64,000 nt of DNA from Limnospira fusiformis SAG 85.79 (GTDB taxonomy: Bacteria; Cyanobacteriota; Cyanobacteriia; Cyanobacteriales; Microcoleaceae). The stretch is taken from the NCBI RefSeq assembly GCF_012516315.1, contig NZ_CP051185.1:2035403-2099402 (forward strand). Direction: 5' to 3'. The notes under the pieces were generated by a model. It was given only the letters and a program-made list of their open reading frames with translations. It was not told the origin of the DNA and ran no database searches. Numbering within the stretch: the stretch's first letter is position 1; every line of letters begins with the position of its first letter. Positions 54,033-63,670 of this stretch are shown piece after piece. A program made the position numbers and the translations under genes.

Positions 54033-55049
54033 TTATGGCTTTTCCTTCTCCAAACTTTGGACAGACTCAATGAGCGATCGCACTGTTTTAGTTCCCTCAG
54101 AAGGTTCAAAACCAAACGGAAACTTACCCCGTAAAAGCATCCGAACACCCAAAGGACCAATACTGAGAATACCTCGGACATCTCGTAAGTAGTTACCCAC
54201 AACCATTAAGCCAAATTTACGCTCATCAACCCATCCCCCTTGCTTCACCAGTTCAACCATAACCTTACGGTGGCGCACAGGACGACTATCAGATGGCTGC
54301 TTACGTTCTAATATTTCATGCTTAATCTTACCAATTTGGTCCATAGGAGCCACCTCCATCGGACAAACTGTATTGCAGTTGTAGCAACGGGTACAGCCCC
54401 AAACTCCCTGAATATCCTGGTTATACTGTTCTAAACGTTCCTCAGTGCGTGCGTCACGAGAATCAGCAACCATTCTCTGAGCCTTAGCCAGGGCGTGAGG
54501 ACCGACAAAAGCCGGGTTAACCTCTTTGGCATTGCATTCAGAATAACAAGCGCCACAGAGGATACAATTGCCATTTTGATTCAAACTTTCCCTTTCTTCG
54601 GGAGTCTGGAGAAACTCCCGCTCAGGAATTTTACGCGCCTGTGTACTAACATAAGGTTCCACCGCTTCCAGGTTATCCCAGAATTGGGTCATATCCACCA
54701 CTAGGTCTTTGATTACAGGCATATTACCCATGGGCGCAATGGTTAATACAGGAATCTCATCGCCGCCTGTATAACTTGAATTAGCAGCAGCAATGTCTTG
54801 TAGGCGTTTGACTTCACTGGCCACATTTTCTTTACAAGCTAGGGCGGCGCGACCATTAATCCTCATTGAACAACTACCGCAGATGGTATTTCGGCAGTTT
54901 TTGCGAAAGGCTAAAGTGCCGTCAAGTTCCCATTTGATCCGATTTAGACTATCTAAAATAGTAGTAGCTGGATCAACATCTAGCTGATAACTTTGCACTT
55001 GCGGCGCGCTTGAAGCAGTTTGCCGGATAATATTAAATTGAACTTTCAT
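54033..55049 (-). CDS. sdhB: Succinate dehydrogenase/fumarate reductase iron-sulfur subunit
   Basis: 338 residues, longer than the about 240 of E. coli SdhB, as in cyanobacteria. 2Fe-2S ligands: CRNTICGSCSMRINGRAALA; 4Fe-4S: CILCGACYSECNAKEV; third cluster: CTRCYNCNTVCP. The C-terminal extension (about 240-338) has LVKQGGWVDERKFGLMVVGN and GPLGVRMLLRGKFPFGFEPS. It passes electrons from succinate to the plastoquinone pool at the thylakoid or plasma membrane. sdhA is not in the window. Confidence 0.94.
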   Translation of the reverse strand: MKVQFNIIRQTASSAPQVQSYQLDVDPATTILDSLNRIKWELDGTLAFRKNCRNTICGSCSMRINGRAALACKENVASEVKRLQDIAAANSSYTGGDEIPVLTIAPMGNMPVIKDLVVDMTQFWDNLEAVEPYVSTQARKIPEREFLQTPEERESLNQNGNCILCGACYSECNAKEVNPAFVGPHALAKAQRMVADSRDARTEERLEQYNQDIQGVWGCTRCYNCNTVCPMEVAPMDQIGKIKHEILERKQPSDSRPVRHRKVMVELVKQGGWVDERKFGLMVVGNYLRDVRGILSIGPLGVRMLLRGKFPFGFEPSEGTKTVRSLIESVQSLEKEKP

Positions 55050-55081
55050 TTGCTCAAACCAAGGTCTGTCCCTATTATAAA

Positions 55082-55474
55082 TCAGGTTTCGTCTTCATAC
55101 TCAACCCAGGAATTGGCTGTTTCGGAAACCATGACTTTTAGCTGTACTCCCTCTGGGACTCGCTTTTTGGTTTCATCATAGATAAATTTGGCAATCATTT
55201 CGGCGGTGGTTTCGTAGTTGGGGGGTAATATTTCATTGAGAAGACCGTGATCAAGTCCGCCTTTGCTGACATCTTTCTTGGCCCATCGCAGGCTGCGGAA
55301 ATCGGCAACCATCACCGGGTGGGGACAAAATTCGGATCCGTGCAGTTGGTTTGATGTGGCTTCTACTCGGACTTTATAGGTGTGTCCGTGGAGGCGACCA
55401 CAGGGGCCGTTGTAATCTTTGATATAGTGGGCGCTATCGAATGTAAATTCGGTTGTTAGTTTCCATTTAGACAT
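55082..55474 (-). CDS. queD: 6-carboxytetrahydropterin synthase (QueD-like)
   Basis: 130 residues from ATG 55472-55474. Family motifs: TFDSAHYIKDYNGPCGRLHG (His and Cys), HTYKVRVEA (Zn His), MVADFRSLR, GLDHGLLNEILP and PTAEMIA-like TTAEMIAKFIY, EVMVSETANSW-like VMVSETANSWVEYED. The enzyme forms the pterin precursor of queuosine. A TTG start at 55510 would add 12 residues with no family match. It lies upstream of sdhB on the same strand, 33 bases away. Confidence 0.92.
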   Translation of the reverse strand: MSKWKLTTEFTFDSAHYIKDYNGPCGRLHGHTYKVRVEATSNQLHGSEFCPHPVMVADFRSLRWAKKDVSKGGLDHGLLNEILPPNYETTAEMIAKFIYDETKKRVPEGVQLKVMVSETANSWVEYEDET

Positions 55475-55526
55475 GGGTGGCTGACCTGTGGTTTTGGTAA
55501 CTGTTGACAATTAGCAAAAAATTGGG

Positions 55527-56093
55527 ATGACTGATACGGGAAGATTAATTTTAGTAACTGGTCCGGTGCGATCGGGTAAAAGTGAGTGGGCGGAAAATTG
55601 GGCGGAAAATTACGCTAGAAATTACCGCAAGTCGGTGATTTATATAGCCACATCTGGTTTTGATGATGACGATCGCGAATGGTGCGATCGCATTCAAAAA
55701 CATCGCGATCGTCGCCCTTCCGATTGGACAACTTTAGAGGTTCCCATCACATTATCAACTACTTTAGCATCTGTGGCAACGGCGGATAATTGTATTTTAG
55801 TAGATTCTCTGGGGACTTGGTTGGCTAATTTATTGGACTGGGAAGAATCACAATGGGAACAGGCGGTTACGGAGTTATTACAGGTTTTATTAACCGTCAC
55901 TGGACCCGTGATTTTAGTGGCTGAGGAAGTCGGTTGGGGGTTGGTTCCCCCTTATCCCTTGGGCCGCCTTTTTCGCGATCGGCTAGGGGGTTTAGTCCGA
56001 CTGCTGGGGACTCATGCTGATTCCGTTTATTTAGTTACTGGGGGTTATGCGTTAGACTTAACTCGCTTAGGTGTCAAAATATCCCCTGATTAA
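55527..56093 (+). CDS. cobU: Adenosylcobinamide kinase/guanylyltransferase
   Basis: 188 residues. LILVTGPVRSGKSEWAENWA is a P-loop of the CobU type; VIYIATSGFDDDDREWCDRI has the substrate-binding loop, and QKHRDRRPSDWTTLEVP contains the His that takes GMP in family members. The C-terminal EVGWGLVPPYPLGRLFRDRL matches too. It phosphorylates and GDP-activates cobinamide in cobalamin nucleotide-loop assembly. No other cob gene and no cobalamin riboswitch are near. It starts 53 bases from queD, divergent. Confidence 0.93.
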   Translation: MTDTGRLILVTGPVRSGKSEWAENWAENYARNYRKSVIYIATSGFDDDDREWCDRIQKHRDRRPSDWTTLEVPITLSTTLASVATADNCILVDSLGTWLANLLDWEESQWEQAVTELLQVLLTVTGPVILVAEEVGWGLVPPYPLGRLFRDRLGGLVRLLGTHADSVYLVTGGYALDLTRLGVKISPD

Positions 56094-56096
56094 TAA

Positions 56097-58157
56097 CTAA
56101 AGTCTCTTGAATTTTTGCACTTCCGCGAAATCTTTTTCCAAATTCCGTTGGCTAGATTGATATTGGTCTTTTTGCATCCGCAACTCTAACTGATGTTTTT
56201 CGCTATTTAGTAAATAAGCATTATAGCACTCATTAACCGCCTCTAAATCATCTCTAATTCTTCTTTCCTCCTGTTCTAAAGCATAGCCCATATTTTGGAC
56301 AATATTATTGCTGATATTTTTAATGAAAGATTGATAATAGCTATTCATATCTTTCTTGAGTTTTTCAGTATTATCTTGAATTTTCGCGGTTTTATCTTGA
56401 TGATAAGATATCAGCGTAGTCACCATAAAAATAGGTAACAATATCGCCACTATCCTACCTTTGACATCCCCACCCGCTGGAATAAATAAACTACCCATCA
56501 GCATAATAGTTCCCACACCAGATATCACCTGACCTTTCAGATTTTTAAATAAATAACCGAACAAACTCGGTTGTTTATATCGACTCTCAAAAGTTGGCTC
56601 AATCACAGAAGCCTGTAATATGCTTCTAAAATCTATATCTTCTGGGGGGTGAAATAGGGATTCCGACCATGATAAATTAGGCACAAAGTTCAGGATATCA
56701 TAGATACGTTTTAGCAGCCCATTTAAACCATCACCGCCATAAAAATTACCAATTCTTTGCCATTCTTCAGAAGACCATTTGATCAACTCTGTTTGACAAA
56801 CATGAATGGCTTTTAAGTGCAGATAGTGACCCGTAGCATTAGGATTATCTCCTGCTTGTAGTCGGACATATAAATATGCGCCCCGCTGGACTCCGCTGGA
56901 TTTTAAATCATCAGTAAACTGCTGAATTTTATAGAATAAACTACTTTTCCGAAACTCATCTAATAAATTATTTTTTGATTGATTGAGGTCATTTTTAAGC
57001 ATTCGGAAAAACTTATCTTTCTCATCTCCAGCTTTTTTTAAAGCCTTTTTCATATCATCTTTTAAATCATTAGCCTGTAAAAGACTAAGCTGTGCTTCCA
57101 TTTGTTGACAGCTCTGTTTAACTGCCTCAATTTCTCGTTCTAAAACCTGTTCGATCGCCTCTAGTTTTTCAAGAATATTTTGGCTGAAGCGTTTTAATAA
57201 TAATTTTTCTCCCTGATTGGCTGCCAGTTTTTCTAAAAAATCATAATGTTTATCTAGTTTCTGCTTCACTTCTGCTTCAATATTTCCGGGATTATATGCT
57301 GCCAAATCTCCTGGCAAATCGATTACCTCAACGCCAGGATATTCGGTATTTAAACTGTTATATATATCCTCAAATTTTTGACAGTCTAAAATTACAAATA
57401 TATGCTCTATTTGGTTTTTAATTGCTTGCTGAATTGCCGACTTATGACTCTCTATATGCTGTTCCTCATCAATGATTATATATAGTATATCCGCATCAGT
57501 TAACGCCTTGGCGCTGGCTCCATTGCTGATTGATGAATTAACTGGCTGTGATGCTTGTAGATGTAAAGCAATACAGCCTGTAATTGGTATTGCAGAACCC
57601 AAAAAAATCGACTCATCAGCAGTTAATAAATGATGATTGTCTAGCGGCGTATTATTAATAAAACTGCCATTGGTACTGTTCAGATCGTTAATTTCCCAGC
57701 CGCGAATATTACCGTTAACAATGGGTTTAATTTCCGCGTGTTTGTTACTAATTAAATGATACTCATTGGGAATTTTTACCCGACAACTACGATGGCGACC
57801 CACTTGGATAATCTCATGTTCCGAAAGAGGATAACGCTGGATTTCTGACCCGCTTAATCCATCAACAATAATTAATTCTGGAGATAACTGGGGTTGGGTT
57901 TGGCTGATTACCTGAGTTTCCCATTCATAGGATTCTAACAAATTAGGGCGATCGCTTAATAGATTGTCAAAACTCTCGCCTATCTCCGGGGAACTACTAA
58001 CAATTTTACCTCTCAGTTTTCCGCTGTTTAACTCAGACTCTAGCTGTTCCAGGGTTTGGGCAATTTCCAGATAAGCCGGGTCTCGGTCACTTCTCAACCC
58101 CAAAAATCTGTGAATTTCCTGTATTCTAGTCGCGATTTTATCAGTTTTTAAAGACAT
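56097..58157 (-). CDS. FHA domain-coiled coil-membrane protein
   Basis: 686 residues. The FHA domain (about 105-195) has IQVGRHRSCRVKIPNEYHLI then SNKHAEIKP and WEINDLNSTNGSFINN, the GR..S..H and N-G-F-N residues needed to bind phosphothreonine. A receiver-like or GTPase-like alpha/beta part follows (DILYIIIDEEQHIESHKSAI, IEHIFVILDCQKFEDIY; about 220-290), then coiled coil (about 310-400), a mixed domain (about 410-540), two adjacent hydrophobic helices (ISGVGTIMLMGSLFIPAG, GRIVAILLPIFMVTTLISYH) and a C-terminal coiled coil. I do not know a characterised homologue. It is the last gene of a three-gene FHA run. Confidence 0.75.
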   Translation of the reverse strand: MSLKTDKIATRIQEIHRFLGLRSDRDPAYLEIAQTLEQLESELNSGKLRGKIVSSSPEIGESFDNLLSDRPNLLESYEWETQVISQTQPQLSPELIIVDGLSGSEIQRYPLSEHEIIQVGRHRSCRVKIPNEYHLISNKHAEIKPIVNGNIRGWEINDLNSTNGSFINNTPLDNHHLLTADESIFLGSAIPITGCIALHLQASQPVNSSISNGASAKALTDADILYIIIDEEQHIESHKSAIQQAIKNQIEHIFVILDCQKFEDIYNSLNTEYPGVEVIDLPGDLAAYNPGNIEAEVKQKLDKHYDFLEKLAANQGEKLLLKRFSQNILEKLEAIEQVLEREIEAVKQSCQQMEAQLSLLQANDLKDDMKKALKKAGDEKDKFFRMLKNDLNQSKNNLLDEFRKSSLFYKIQQFTDDLKSSGVQRGAYLYVRLQAGDNPNATGHYLHLKAIHVCQTELIKWSSEEWQRIGNFYGGDGLNGLLKRIYDILNFVPNLSWSESLFHPPEDIDFRSILQASVIEPTFESRYKQPSLFGYLFKNLKGQVISGVGTIMLMGSLFIPAGGDVKGRIVAILLPIFMVTTLISYHQDKTAKIQDNTEKLKKDMNSYYQSFIKNISNNIVQNMGYALEQEERRIRDDLEAVNECYNAYLLNSEKHQLELRMQKDQYQSSQRNLEKDFAEVQKFKRL

Positions 58158-58193
58158 AATCGAATCCCCAAAACTTAACTTTAATTTAGCCTA

Positions 58194-59708
58194 TTACCAC
58201 AGCAGAGGACCTTCTACCTGCTCAGGAATTGCTGATGGTGTTGCTGGAGGTGGTGGAACATCTCCCGTGGTTGCGGGTGGCTGATTGGTTTGTTCTGGCT
58301 GTGGCTGATTGGTTTGTTCTGGCTGTGGCTGTGGCTGCGGCTGTGGCTGTGGCTGCGGCTGTGGCTGTGGCTGTGGCTCTGGCTGTGGCTGTGGCTGATT
58401 GGTTTGTCGTTGCGCTTCTTGCTTGGCGGCTTCTGCTTCTCGCTTGGCGGCTTCTGCTTCTCGCTTGGCGGCTTCCGCTAGTCTCCTCGCTTCTGCTGCT
58501 TCCGCATTCAGCCTTTCTTGGCGCTGTTGTTCCGCAATGCGTCTTTCTTCCTCCCGTTTCTGATCATTAGCGCGATCGATAATTGGTTGCACTTTTTGTT
58601 TCCAATATTCGCTATCTTGTCGCGGTGATTCCCCCAATAATGCTACCCTTTCCGTTTCTGCGATCGCCTCCCTCCAAGCCTCTCGGTTCAACGCCTGTCT
58701 CGCATTTTCTAGGTAATTCTCATTCCGATTCCACTCCTGCTCCCATTGGGAAAGTTCTTGCTTAACTCTGGCGGCGTTGGGACTCGTTTCGGGGATAGCT
58801 TCAGCAATTTTTACCGCCTGCTGATAATTACCTTGGCGATATTGTTCCTGCGCTAATTCCTCCATCCGTTGAGATGCTTGCTTAAAGAAATTTTGCGCTT
58901 CTGAGTAGGAAGAAGTATTTTCGGGAACCTGTAAAGCCATATCGATCGCACCCCGCCAAGAACCCGCTTCCGCTAAACTATTCGCCTGTTTCATTAACAC
59001 CGCCGCATGACCATCCTCACAACTTTTTAACAGTCTTGTTAACTCGGATTTTAATACAGGTGTCATCCCGGTAGTTGTCGGTTCTATGGTTAATGCCGTT
59101 TTACAAGTCTCATAAGACTCCTGGGATGCTACCATATTACCCTGTTGATGATAACTAGCTCCCTGGTCTAGTGCTTGTTCCGCCTCCGCGATCGCATTTC
59201 TGATCGGTGCAGCAGCCTGCCATTTATACACCCAAAATCCTCCCCATCCCAAGCCGATCATTAATACCACTCCACCCAACCAGGGTAATGCTTTCTTAAC
59301 CGGAGAAACTGGCGGCGGTGGTGGCGGTTCCGGTGGTGGTGGCGGTAGTTCTAACCCTCCCGACACTGGCTGGGTTCCAGCGGCGATCGCTGTGACTTTA
59401 AAATCTATATTTCCTAACTGAATATGGCTGCCATTATTTAGGGGTTCCTCACCCACAGGTAGCAATTTACCATCTACAATTGGCGGGTTACTTTCCCGTA
59501 GCGATCGTAGATAAAATTGGTGATTCTCTGGACTAAAAAAAATTTCGATATGTAGACCGGATACCGTCTGATCCACGCACACTAAATCACAGCGACTCCC
59601 ATCTCTACCTATACGGAAAACTCCCGGATGTTTGCTGGGTTGGTTGGCTCGAATACTGGCGCTATTCAACCTTCCCTCTTCTGCCCACTCTAAGGTTAGT
59701 TCAGCCAT
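58194..59708 (-). CDS. FHA domain-membrane-TPR-like protein
   Basis: 504 residues. The N-terminal FHA domain (about 20-110) has FRIGRDGSRCDLVCVDQTVS, GLHIEIFFS and LRESNPPIVDGKLLPVG; the usual asparagine in the N-G motif is modified (NPPIVDG). A proline linker (about 120-135) and one membrane helix (LPWLGGVVLMIGLGWGGFWV, about 140-160) follow. Helical TPR-like repeats fill about 170-370 (AEQALDQGASYHQQGNMVAS, AVKIAEAIPETS), then an alanine-lysine-glutamate coiled coil (REAEAAKREAEAAKQEA) and a PQPQP-rich tail. FHA inside and repeats outside would make it a transmembrane adaptor. It is 37 bases upstream of the coiled-coil FHA gene. Confidence 0.75.
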   Translation of the reverse strand: MAELTLEWAEEGRLNSASIRANQPSKHPGVFRIGRDGSRCDLVCVDQTVSGLHIEIFFSPENHQFYLRSLRESNPPIVDGKLLPVGEEPLNNGSHIQLGNIDFKVTAIAAGTQPVSGGLELPPPPPEPPPPPPVSPVKKALPWLGGVVLMIGLGWGGFWVYKWQAAAPIRNAIAEAEQALDQGASYHQQGNMVASQESYETCKTALTIEPTTTGMTPVLKSELTRLLKSCEDGHAAVLMKQANSLAEAGSWRGAIDMALQVPENTSSYSEAQNFFKQASQRMEELAQEQYRQGNYQQAVKIAEAIPETSPNAARVKQELSQWEQEWNRNENYLENARQALNREAWREAIAETERVALLGESPRQDSEYWKQKVQPIIDRANDQKREEERRIAEQQRQERLNAEAAEARRLAEAAKREAEAAKREAEAAKQEAQRQTNQPQPQPEPQPQPQPQPQPQPQPQPQPEQTNQPQPEQTNQPPATTGDVPPPPATPSAIPEQVEGPLLW

Positions 59709-59800
59709 GAATCTGCCGCCTGCTATTATACTGGAAACTCTCTACTCCATTTTAGTAGATATTCCCTGGATTGGGTTAATCTTTTAACATTTTGTAAATC

Positions 59801-61381
59801 TTAGATACACCAAATTTTGATCTGATTGTCTTCACTACCACTAGCTAGATTTTGTCCATCGGGACTAATGGCGATCGCTCCTACTTGCCAACTATAACCG
59901 GAAATAGTGCGGATTTCTGTCTGCGTTTCCCATTGCCAAACTTTCACCGTTTTATCATCAATTCCAGCAATTAAAATTTTGCCATCTGGACTAAACATCA
60001 GAGCATTAATCGCCGTTTTACCACCCTCAATAGTCAAAATTTCCTCCCCTGTTTTTACCTGCCATAGTTTAATGGTTTTATCTCCACTACCACTGGCGAT
60101 AATTTCACTATTAGGACTGATGGATAAGGCAGTTATAGCTAATCTGTGTCCTGATATATTGAGCGTTTCTAAACCAGTTTCGCGGCTCCATAATTTCACG
60201 GTTTTATCACCACCGCCACTGGCGATAATTTCACCATTCGGCGCAAAAGCAATAGCATTAACTGCCATTTTATGACCCGCTAAGGATTGGATTTCTTCTC
60301 CTGTATTAATATCCCAAAGTTTGATGGTTTTATCTTGGCTACCACTAGCTATAATTTGACCGTCGGGACTGAAAGCAACCGCATTAACTCCTGATCTGTG
60401 TCCCTCAAATGTGCGGATCTCTTCTCCATTACTCAGGTTCCAAAGTTTAACGGTTTTGTCAGCACTCGCACTGGCTAACATTTTACCATCTCCACTGAAA
60501 GCAACCGATCGCACAGAGTTAGAATGTCCCCCTAAAGTTCGGATATCCGCTTCTGGGTTCAGAGTCCACAAACTTCGACCCGGTGCTGATATTTCCCCTG
60601 CTTGTATCCCGAAAATCTTACTCTGACTCTTTTCGTCTTCCCCTTCTGACTCCGCTACAGGTTCGGGTTCTGACTCCGCTACAGGTTCGGGTTCTGACTC
60701 CGCTACAGGTTCGGGTTCTGACTCCGCTACAGGTTCGGGTTCCGACTCCGCTACAGGTTCGGGTTCTGACTCAATTATGGGTTCGGGTTCTGACTCAATT
60801 ATGGGTTCGGGTTCTGACTCAATTATCGGTTCGGGTTCTGACTCAATTATGGGTTCGGGTTCTGACTCAATTATCGGTTCGGGTTCTGACTCAATTATGG
60901 GTTCGGGTTCTGACTCAATTATCGGTTCGGGTTCTGACTCAATTATCGGTTCGGGTTCCGACTCAATTATCGGTTCCGCAATGGGTGGGAGAGAATTATC
61001 AGAAGTTGGCGGCTGAGGCTTGGTTTGATATTCAAATACAAATTCGGGTCCATCCTCACTAAGTTTAATGCGATCGCCTGCTTGGAGGGGATGATTTACC
61101 GCCATACGCACACCATTAATAAAAGTGCCATTGACACTATTAAGATCCTCAATTTCCCACAGTTCTACAGAACCTTCTAATACTGGCTTAATTTTGGCGT
61201 GATACCGCGATACCATTGTATATTGAAGAGAATCAACTACAATATGAGCATCTTTACCACGACCCAAAATAACTTCTTTAGCCGCAGATAAATCATACTG
61301 AAACACAGGATGATCTGGTTTTTTATTACCGGGAATACACAATTTAATGACAGCACATTTGTTTAGGTTAGATTCAGACAT
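59801..61381 (-). CDS. FHA-WD40 protein with Glu-Pro repeat linker
   Basis: 526 residues from ATG 61379-61381 (the frame opens six codons earlier). FHA (about 35-105): [30 protein letters not shown] and [19 protein letters not shown], a complete phosphothreonine-binding set. The linker has 14 tandem octapeptides (nine EPIIESEP, five EPVAESEP; 24-bp DNA repeat at about 60640-60975). Six WD40 repeats follow ([38 protein letters not shown] and so on). It reads as a soluble scaffold joining a phosphoprotein to another partner. It heads the FHA run and faces the coiled-coil operon. Confidence 0.82.
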   Translation of the reverse strand: MSESNLNKCAVIKLCIPGNKKPDHPVFQYDLSAAKEVILGRGKDAHIVVDSLQYTMVSRYHAKIKPVLEGSVELWEIEDLNSVNGTFINGVRMAVNHPLQAGDRIKLSEDGPEFVFEYQTKPQPPTSDNSLPPIAEPIIESEPEPIIESEPEPIIESEPEPIIESEPEPIIESEPEPIIESEPEPIIESEPEPIIESEPEPIIESEPEPVAESEPEPVAESEPEPVAESEPEPVAESEPEPVAESEGEDEKSQSKIFGIQAGEISAPGRSLWTLNPEADIRTLGGHSNSVRSVAFSGDGKMLASASADKTVKLWNLSNGEEIRTFEGHRSGVNAVAFSPDGQIIASGSQDKTIKLWDINTGEEIQSLAGHKMAVNAIAFAPNGEIIASGGGDKTVKLWSRETGLETLNISGHRLAITALSISPNSEIIASGSGDKTIKLWQVKTGEEILTIEGGKTAINALMFSPDGKILIAGIDDKTVKVWQWETQTEIRTISGYSWQVGAIAISPDGQNLASGSEDNQIKIWCI

Positions 61382-61700
61382 ATCGACTAATCCAATCAAC
61401 TATTATAATAATTTTTGGGGGGTTATGTTTGGGGGGGTTATGCACAATATAGGGTGTCCGCTCCCTGATTAAGTTAAGTTATCTGAATATATTATGATCG
61501 ATTTTGCCTCCCTCGTCAATTCTAAAAAAAACCTAAATTTTCCGACCAAAACTCGATAAATATGGTAATGAAACAAACCCGCCCTGATTTATATAAAAAA
61601 TTGTAACGTAATTGTGGGCATCTCAGTGTGAGTTAGCATATAATAAAAGCACGGCAATTTTCTCAACCCATCCCCATCATTAAATTGGGAGGACGTTAGT
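61382..61700. promoter_or_regulatory. Divergent promoter region between the FHA and coiled-coil genes
   Basis: About 320 bp. Towards the coiled-coil genes: TATAAT at 61639-61644, weak -35, and a strong GGGAGG ribosome site at about 61687. An AT-rich stretch is at 61540-61610. No clear box seen towards the FHA genes. Confidence 0.45.
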
Positions 61701-62600
61701 ATGGCAGATATTGCAACCATTGAAGATTTAATCGAACAGAATGAGGCGAGAACCCAAGCCTTATCTGAAGAAGTAGATCGAGCTATGATCAGTGTCACTC
61801 TGGTTGAGCAGTTTCTGACAGCGATCGATAATAACTTAACCGTCGCTGGCGACACCGCTAAGGCTCAATTTGAAACGATGCTCGCTGCTCTCAACAGCAC
61901 GGACGAAGCCATAGAGAGTGAACTAGAAACGGCGAAAGAAAACCTCAGCAGTCTCCAGGAAAAAATTAGCGAAGTTGATGAAAAAGTAGAATCTACTTTA
62001 GCGGAGATTAAAGCTAAGTTAGATGAGTTAAAAAGCCACGCAGCCGAGATATTATCAGATTTAGAGTCGGAGGCTGAGTCAACAAATTCGGGGTTATTGG
62101 AACTTTCCCAACAGGTGGAAACATCAGAGGCGGAAACCCAGACCCAAAGTGAAACGGCTAAAGCTAATGTGGAGGAATTTCGCAATAAAATAGAACAATT
62201 GCAGGAGGGTTTTAATAGTCAAAAAAACAGCCTTTTTGAGCAATTCGAGGCTTTACAAGGTGAAATTGAGGCTAAAATTGAACAAATTGCCTCGGATTTT
62301 GAGACATTGCGATCGGAAAGCAATAACCAAAAATCCGAGATGGAAAATGCCTTAGACACGGCTTCGGAAGACGCTATCAATACGATAACTAATAAATTTG
62401 TGGATGAGGCGAAAAGTCAGCTTTTAGGAAGTGCAGAATCTCTGAGTGAGGCTCTCAGTGCTTTAGGAGAAGCTGGAGAGAAATCCGAGGAAATGTTAGA
62501 CGGACAATTGGGGGATATTATCGATAATATTAATAATGTGGTGGACGCGGTGCGACCGGTTTTAGATGTGTTGTCAAGAGTTAGAGATTTATTAGGTTAA
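61701..62600 (+). CDS. Acidic helical coiled-coil protein 1
   Basis: 299 residues with no cysteine, no signal peptide and almost continuous heptad-rich helix (ALSEEVDRAMISVTLVEQFL, ETAKENLSSLQEKISEVDEK, EEFRNKIEQLQEGFNSQKNS and so on). It is strongly acidic and rich in Glu, Ser, Ala and Gln. The C-terminal 40 residues are less charged (LGDIIDNINNVVDAVRPVLD, VLSRVRDLLG). The composition resembles the cytoplasmic rod of chemoreceptors, but the signature signalling tip is absent. Function unknown. First gene of a run with 18 and about 50 base gaps, facing the FHA genes. Confidence 0.7.
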   Translation: MADIATIEDLIEQNEARTQALSEEVDRAMISVTLVEQFLTAIDNNLTVAGDTAKAQFETMLAALNSTDEAIESELETAKENLSSLQEKISEVDEKVESTLAEIKAKLDELKSHAAEILSDLESEAESTNSGLLELSQQVETSEAETQTQSETAKANVEEFRNKIEQLQEGFNSQKNSLFEQFEALQGEIEAKIEQIASDFETLRSESNNQKSEMENALDTASEDAINTITNKFVDEAKSQLLGSAESLSEALSALGEAGEKSEEMLDGQLGDIIDNINNVVDAVRPVLDVLSRVRDLLG

Positions 62601-62618
62601 TTTTAGGGAGTTAAGACC

Positions 62619-63617
62619 ATGGCGATCGCTGAAGATTTTGGTCAATCATTAGAAGAATCGGCTGAGAATTTAACCAACTTGTTAAATGTCTTAGATCAAG
62701 CCTATGATCAACTTGATCAACTCTGTGAACAATTGGAAGGGGAGAGTGACGACCTGGAAGAAACCCCAGAAATTGTCGAAACCTCATTTTCTAATTTGGT
62801 GGAAACCCTAGAAACTGAAGAGTCTAATGTTACCTCGGCTCAAGAGGAGTTGATTTCGGCCTTAGAAGAACTACTACAAAGTATTTCTGATGCTGAAGGT
62901 AGCCTAGATGAAACCTCAGCCAATATCGAAGAAAATTACAGCACATTTGAATCTGAGTTAGATAATGATATCGCGGAAATGGATGGGGATATGGATGAAA
63001 CCAAATCCACATTTGAGGAACTCAAAGACAGCTTCGAGCAACTAACAGAAGCGATAAATCAAGCCATGGAAACCACTATCGGGGTGTTTGAAACCTTGGG
63101 TGATGCGATATCGGATCTTGAGGAACGAGTGACAACCAATCAGGAAGAAACAGAAGGTAATTTTGAGGGTTTAGTTACGGAAATTTCCGATAATCATAGG
63201 GACTCGTTAGAATCATTGTTGGGAAACTTTAGCCAATTTTTGGCTCAAGATAAATTATCAGAAATTACTGATGATTTTAGTAATTTTAAGGGGGTTTTGA
63301 CGGATGTATATAACACCCTTGGTAGTCAAGCGGCGGCAGTAGCCGATAATCTTCAAGAAAGGGGAAGCGCAATTTTTGAGAATGTCAAAGATTATGCTGA
63401 GGACTCGCTCAAGGACAATTTAGAGGATTCCTTTAAAGATGCTATTGATGATGTGGTCTCGGATATGATTCAAGAGGTAGGAGAAAATATGGTTATGATG
63501 AAAGTGGGAGCGACCGTTACTTCATCACTAACTCCGATTTTACCGCAAATTGTAGCAGCTAAGGTCGCCACCGGAACTATCAAACAAGTTTTGAGTTTGG
63601 GAGGCATTTTATCTTGA
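62619..63617 (+). CDS. Acidic helical coiled-coil protein 2 with hydrophobic tail
   Basis: 332 residues with one cysteine (near residue 36), highly acidic (Asp/Glu-rich), with long helices (NLLNVLDQAYDQLDQLCEQL, EELISALEELLQSISDAEGS, FEELKDSFEQLTEAINQAME and so on). The last 40 residues turn hydrophobic (MMKVGATVTSSLTPILPQIV, AAKVATGTIKQVLSLGGILS) and could insert in or bind a membrane. This differs from protein 1. AGGGAG precedes the ATG. No homologue comes to mind. The pair could form a mixed helical bundle, but this is conjecture. Confidence 0.7.
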   Translation: MAIAEDFGQSLEESAENLTNLLNVLDQAYDQLDQLCEQLEGESDDLEETPEIVETSFSNLVETLETEESNVTSAQEELISALEELLQSISDAEGSLDETSANIEENYSTFESELDNDIAEMDGDMDETKSTFEELKDSFEQLTEAINQAMETTIGVFETLGDAISDLEERVTTNQEETEGNFEGLVTEISDNHRDSLESLLGNFSQFLAQDKLSEITDDFSNFKGVLTDVYNTLGSQAAAVADNLQERGSAIFENVKDYAEDSLKDNLEDSFKDAIDDVVSDMIQEVGENMVMMKVGATVTSSLTPILPQIVAAKVATGTIKQVLSLGGILS

Positions 63618-63670
63618 GTTTGACGGTTGAATGCTGCTTGTGCTTATTCAAATATTAAGGAAAAGTGACA

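Noticed and set aside
58229-58570. Plus-strand frame rich in Val/Ala/Leu/Trp opposite the FHA-membrane gene
   Set aside because: Antisense of the PQPQP and AKREAEA repeats; low complexity only.
60583-61062. 159-codon plus-strand frame opposite the FHA-WD40 linker
   Set aside because: Antisense shadow of the 24-bp coding repeat; the minus-strand frame has clear FHA and WD40 domains.
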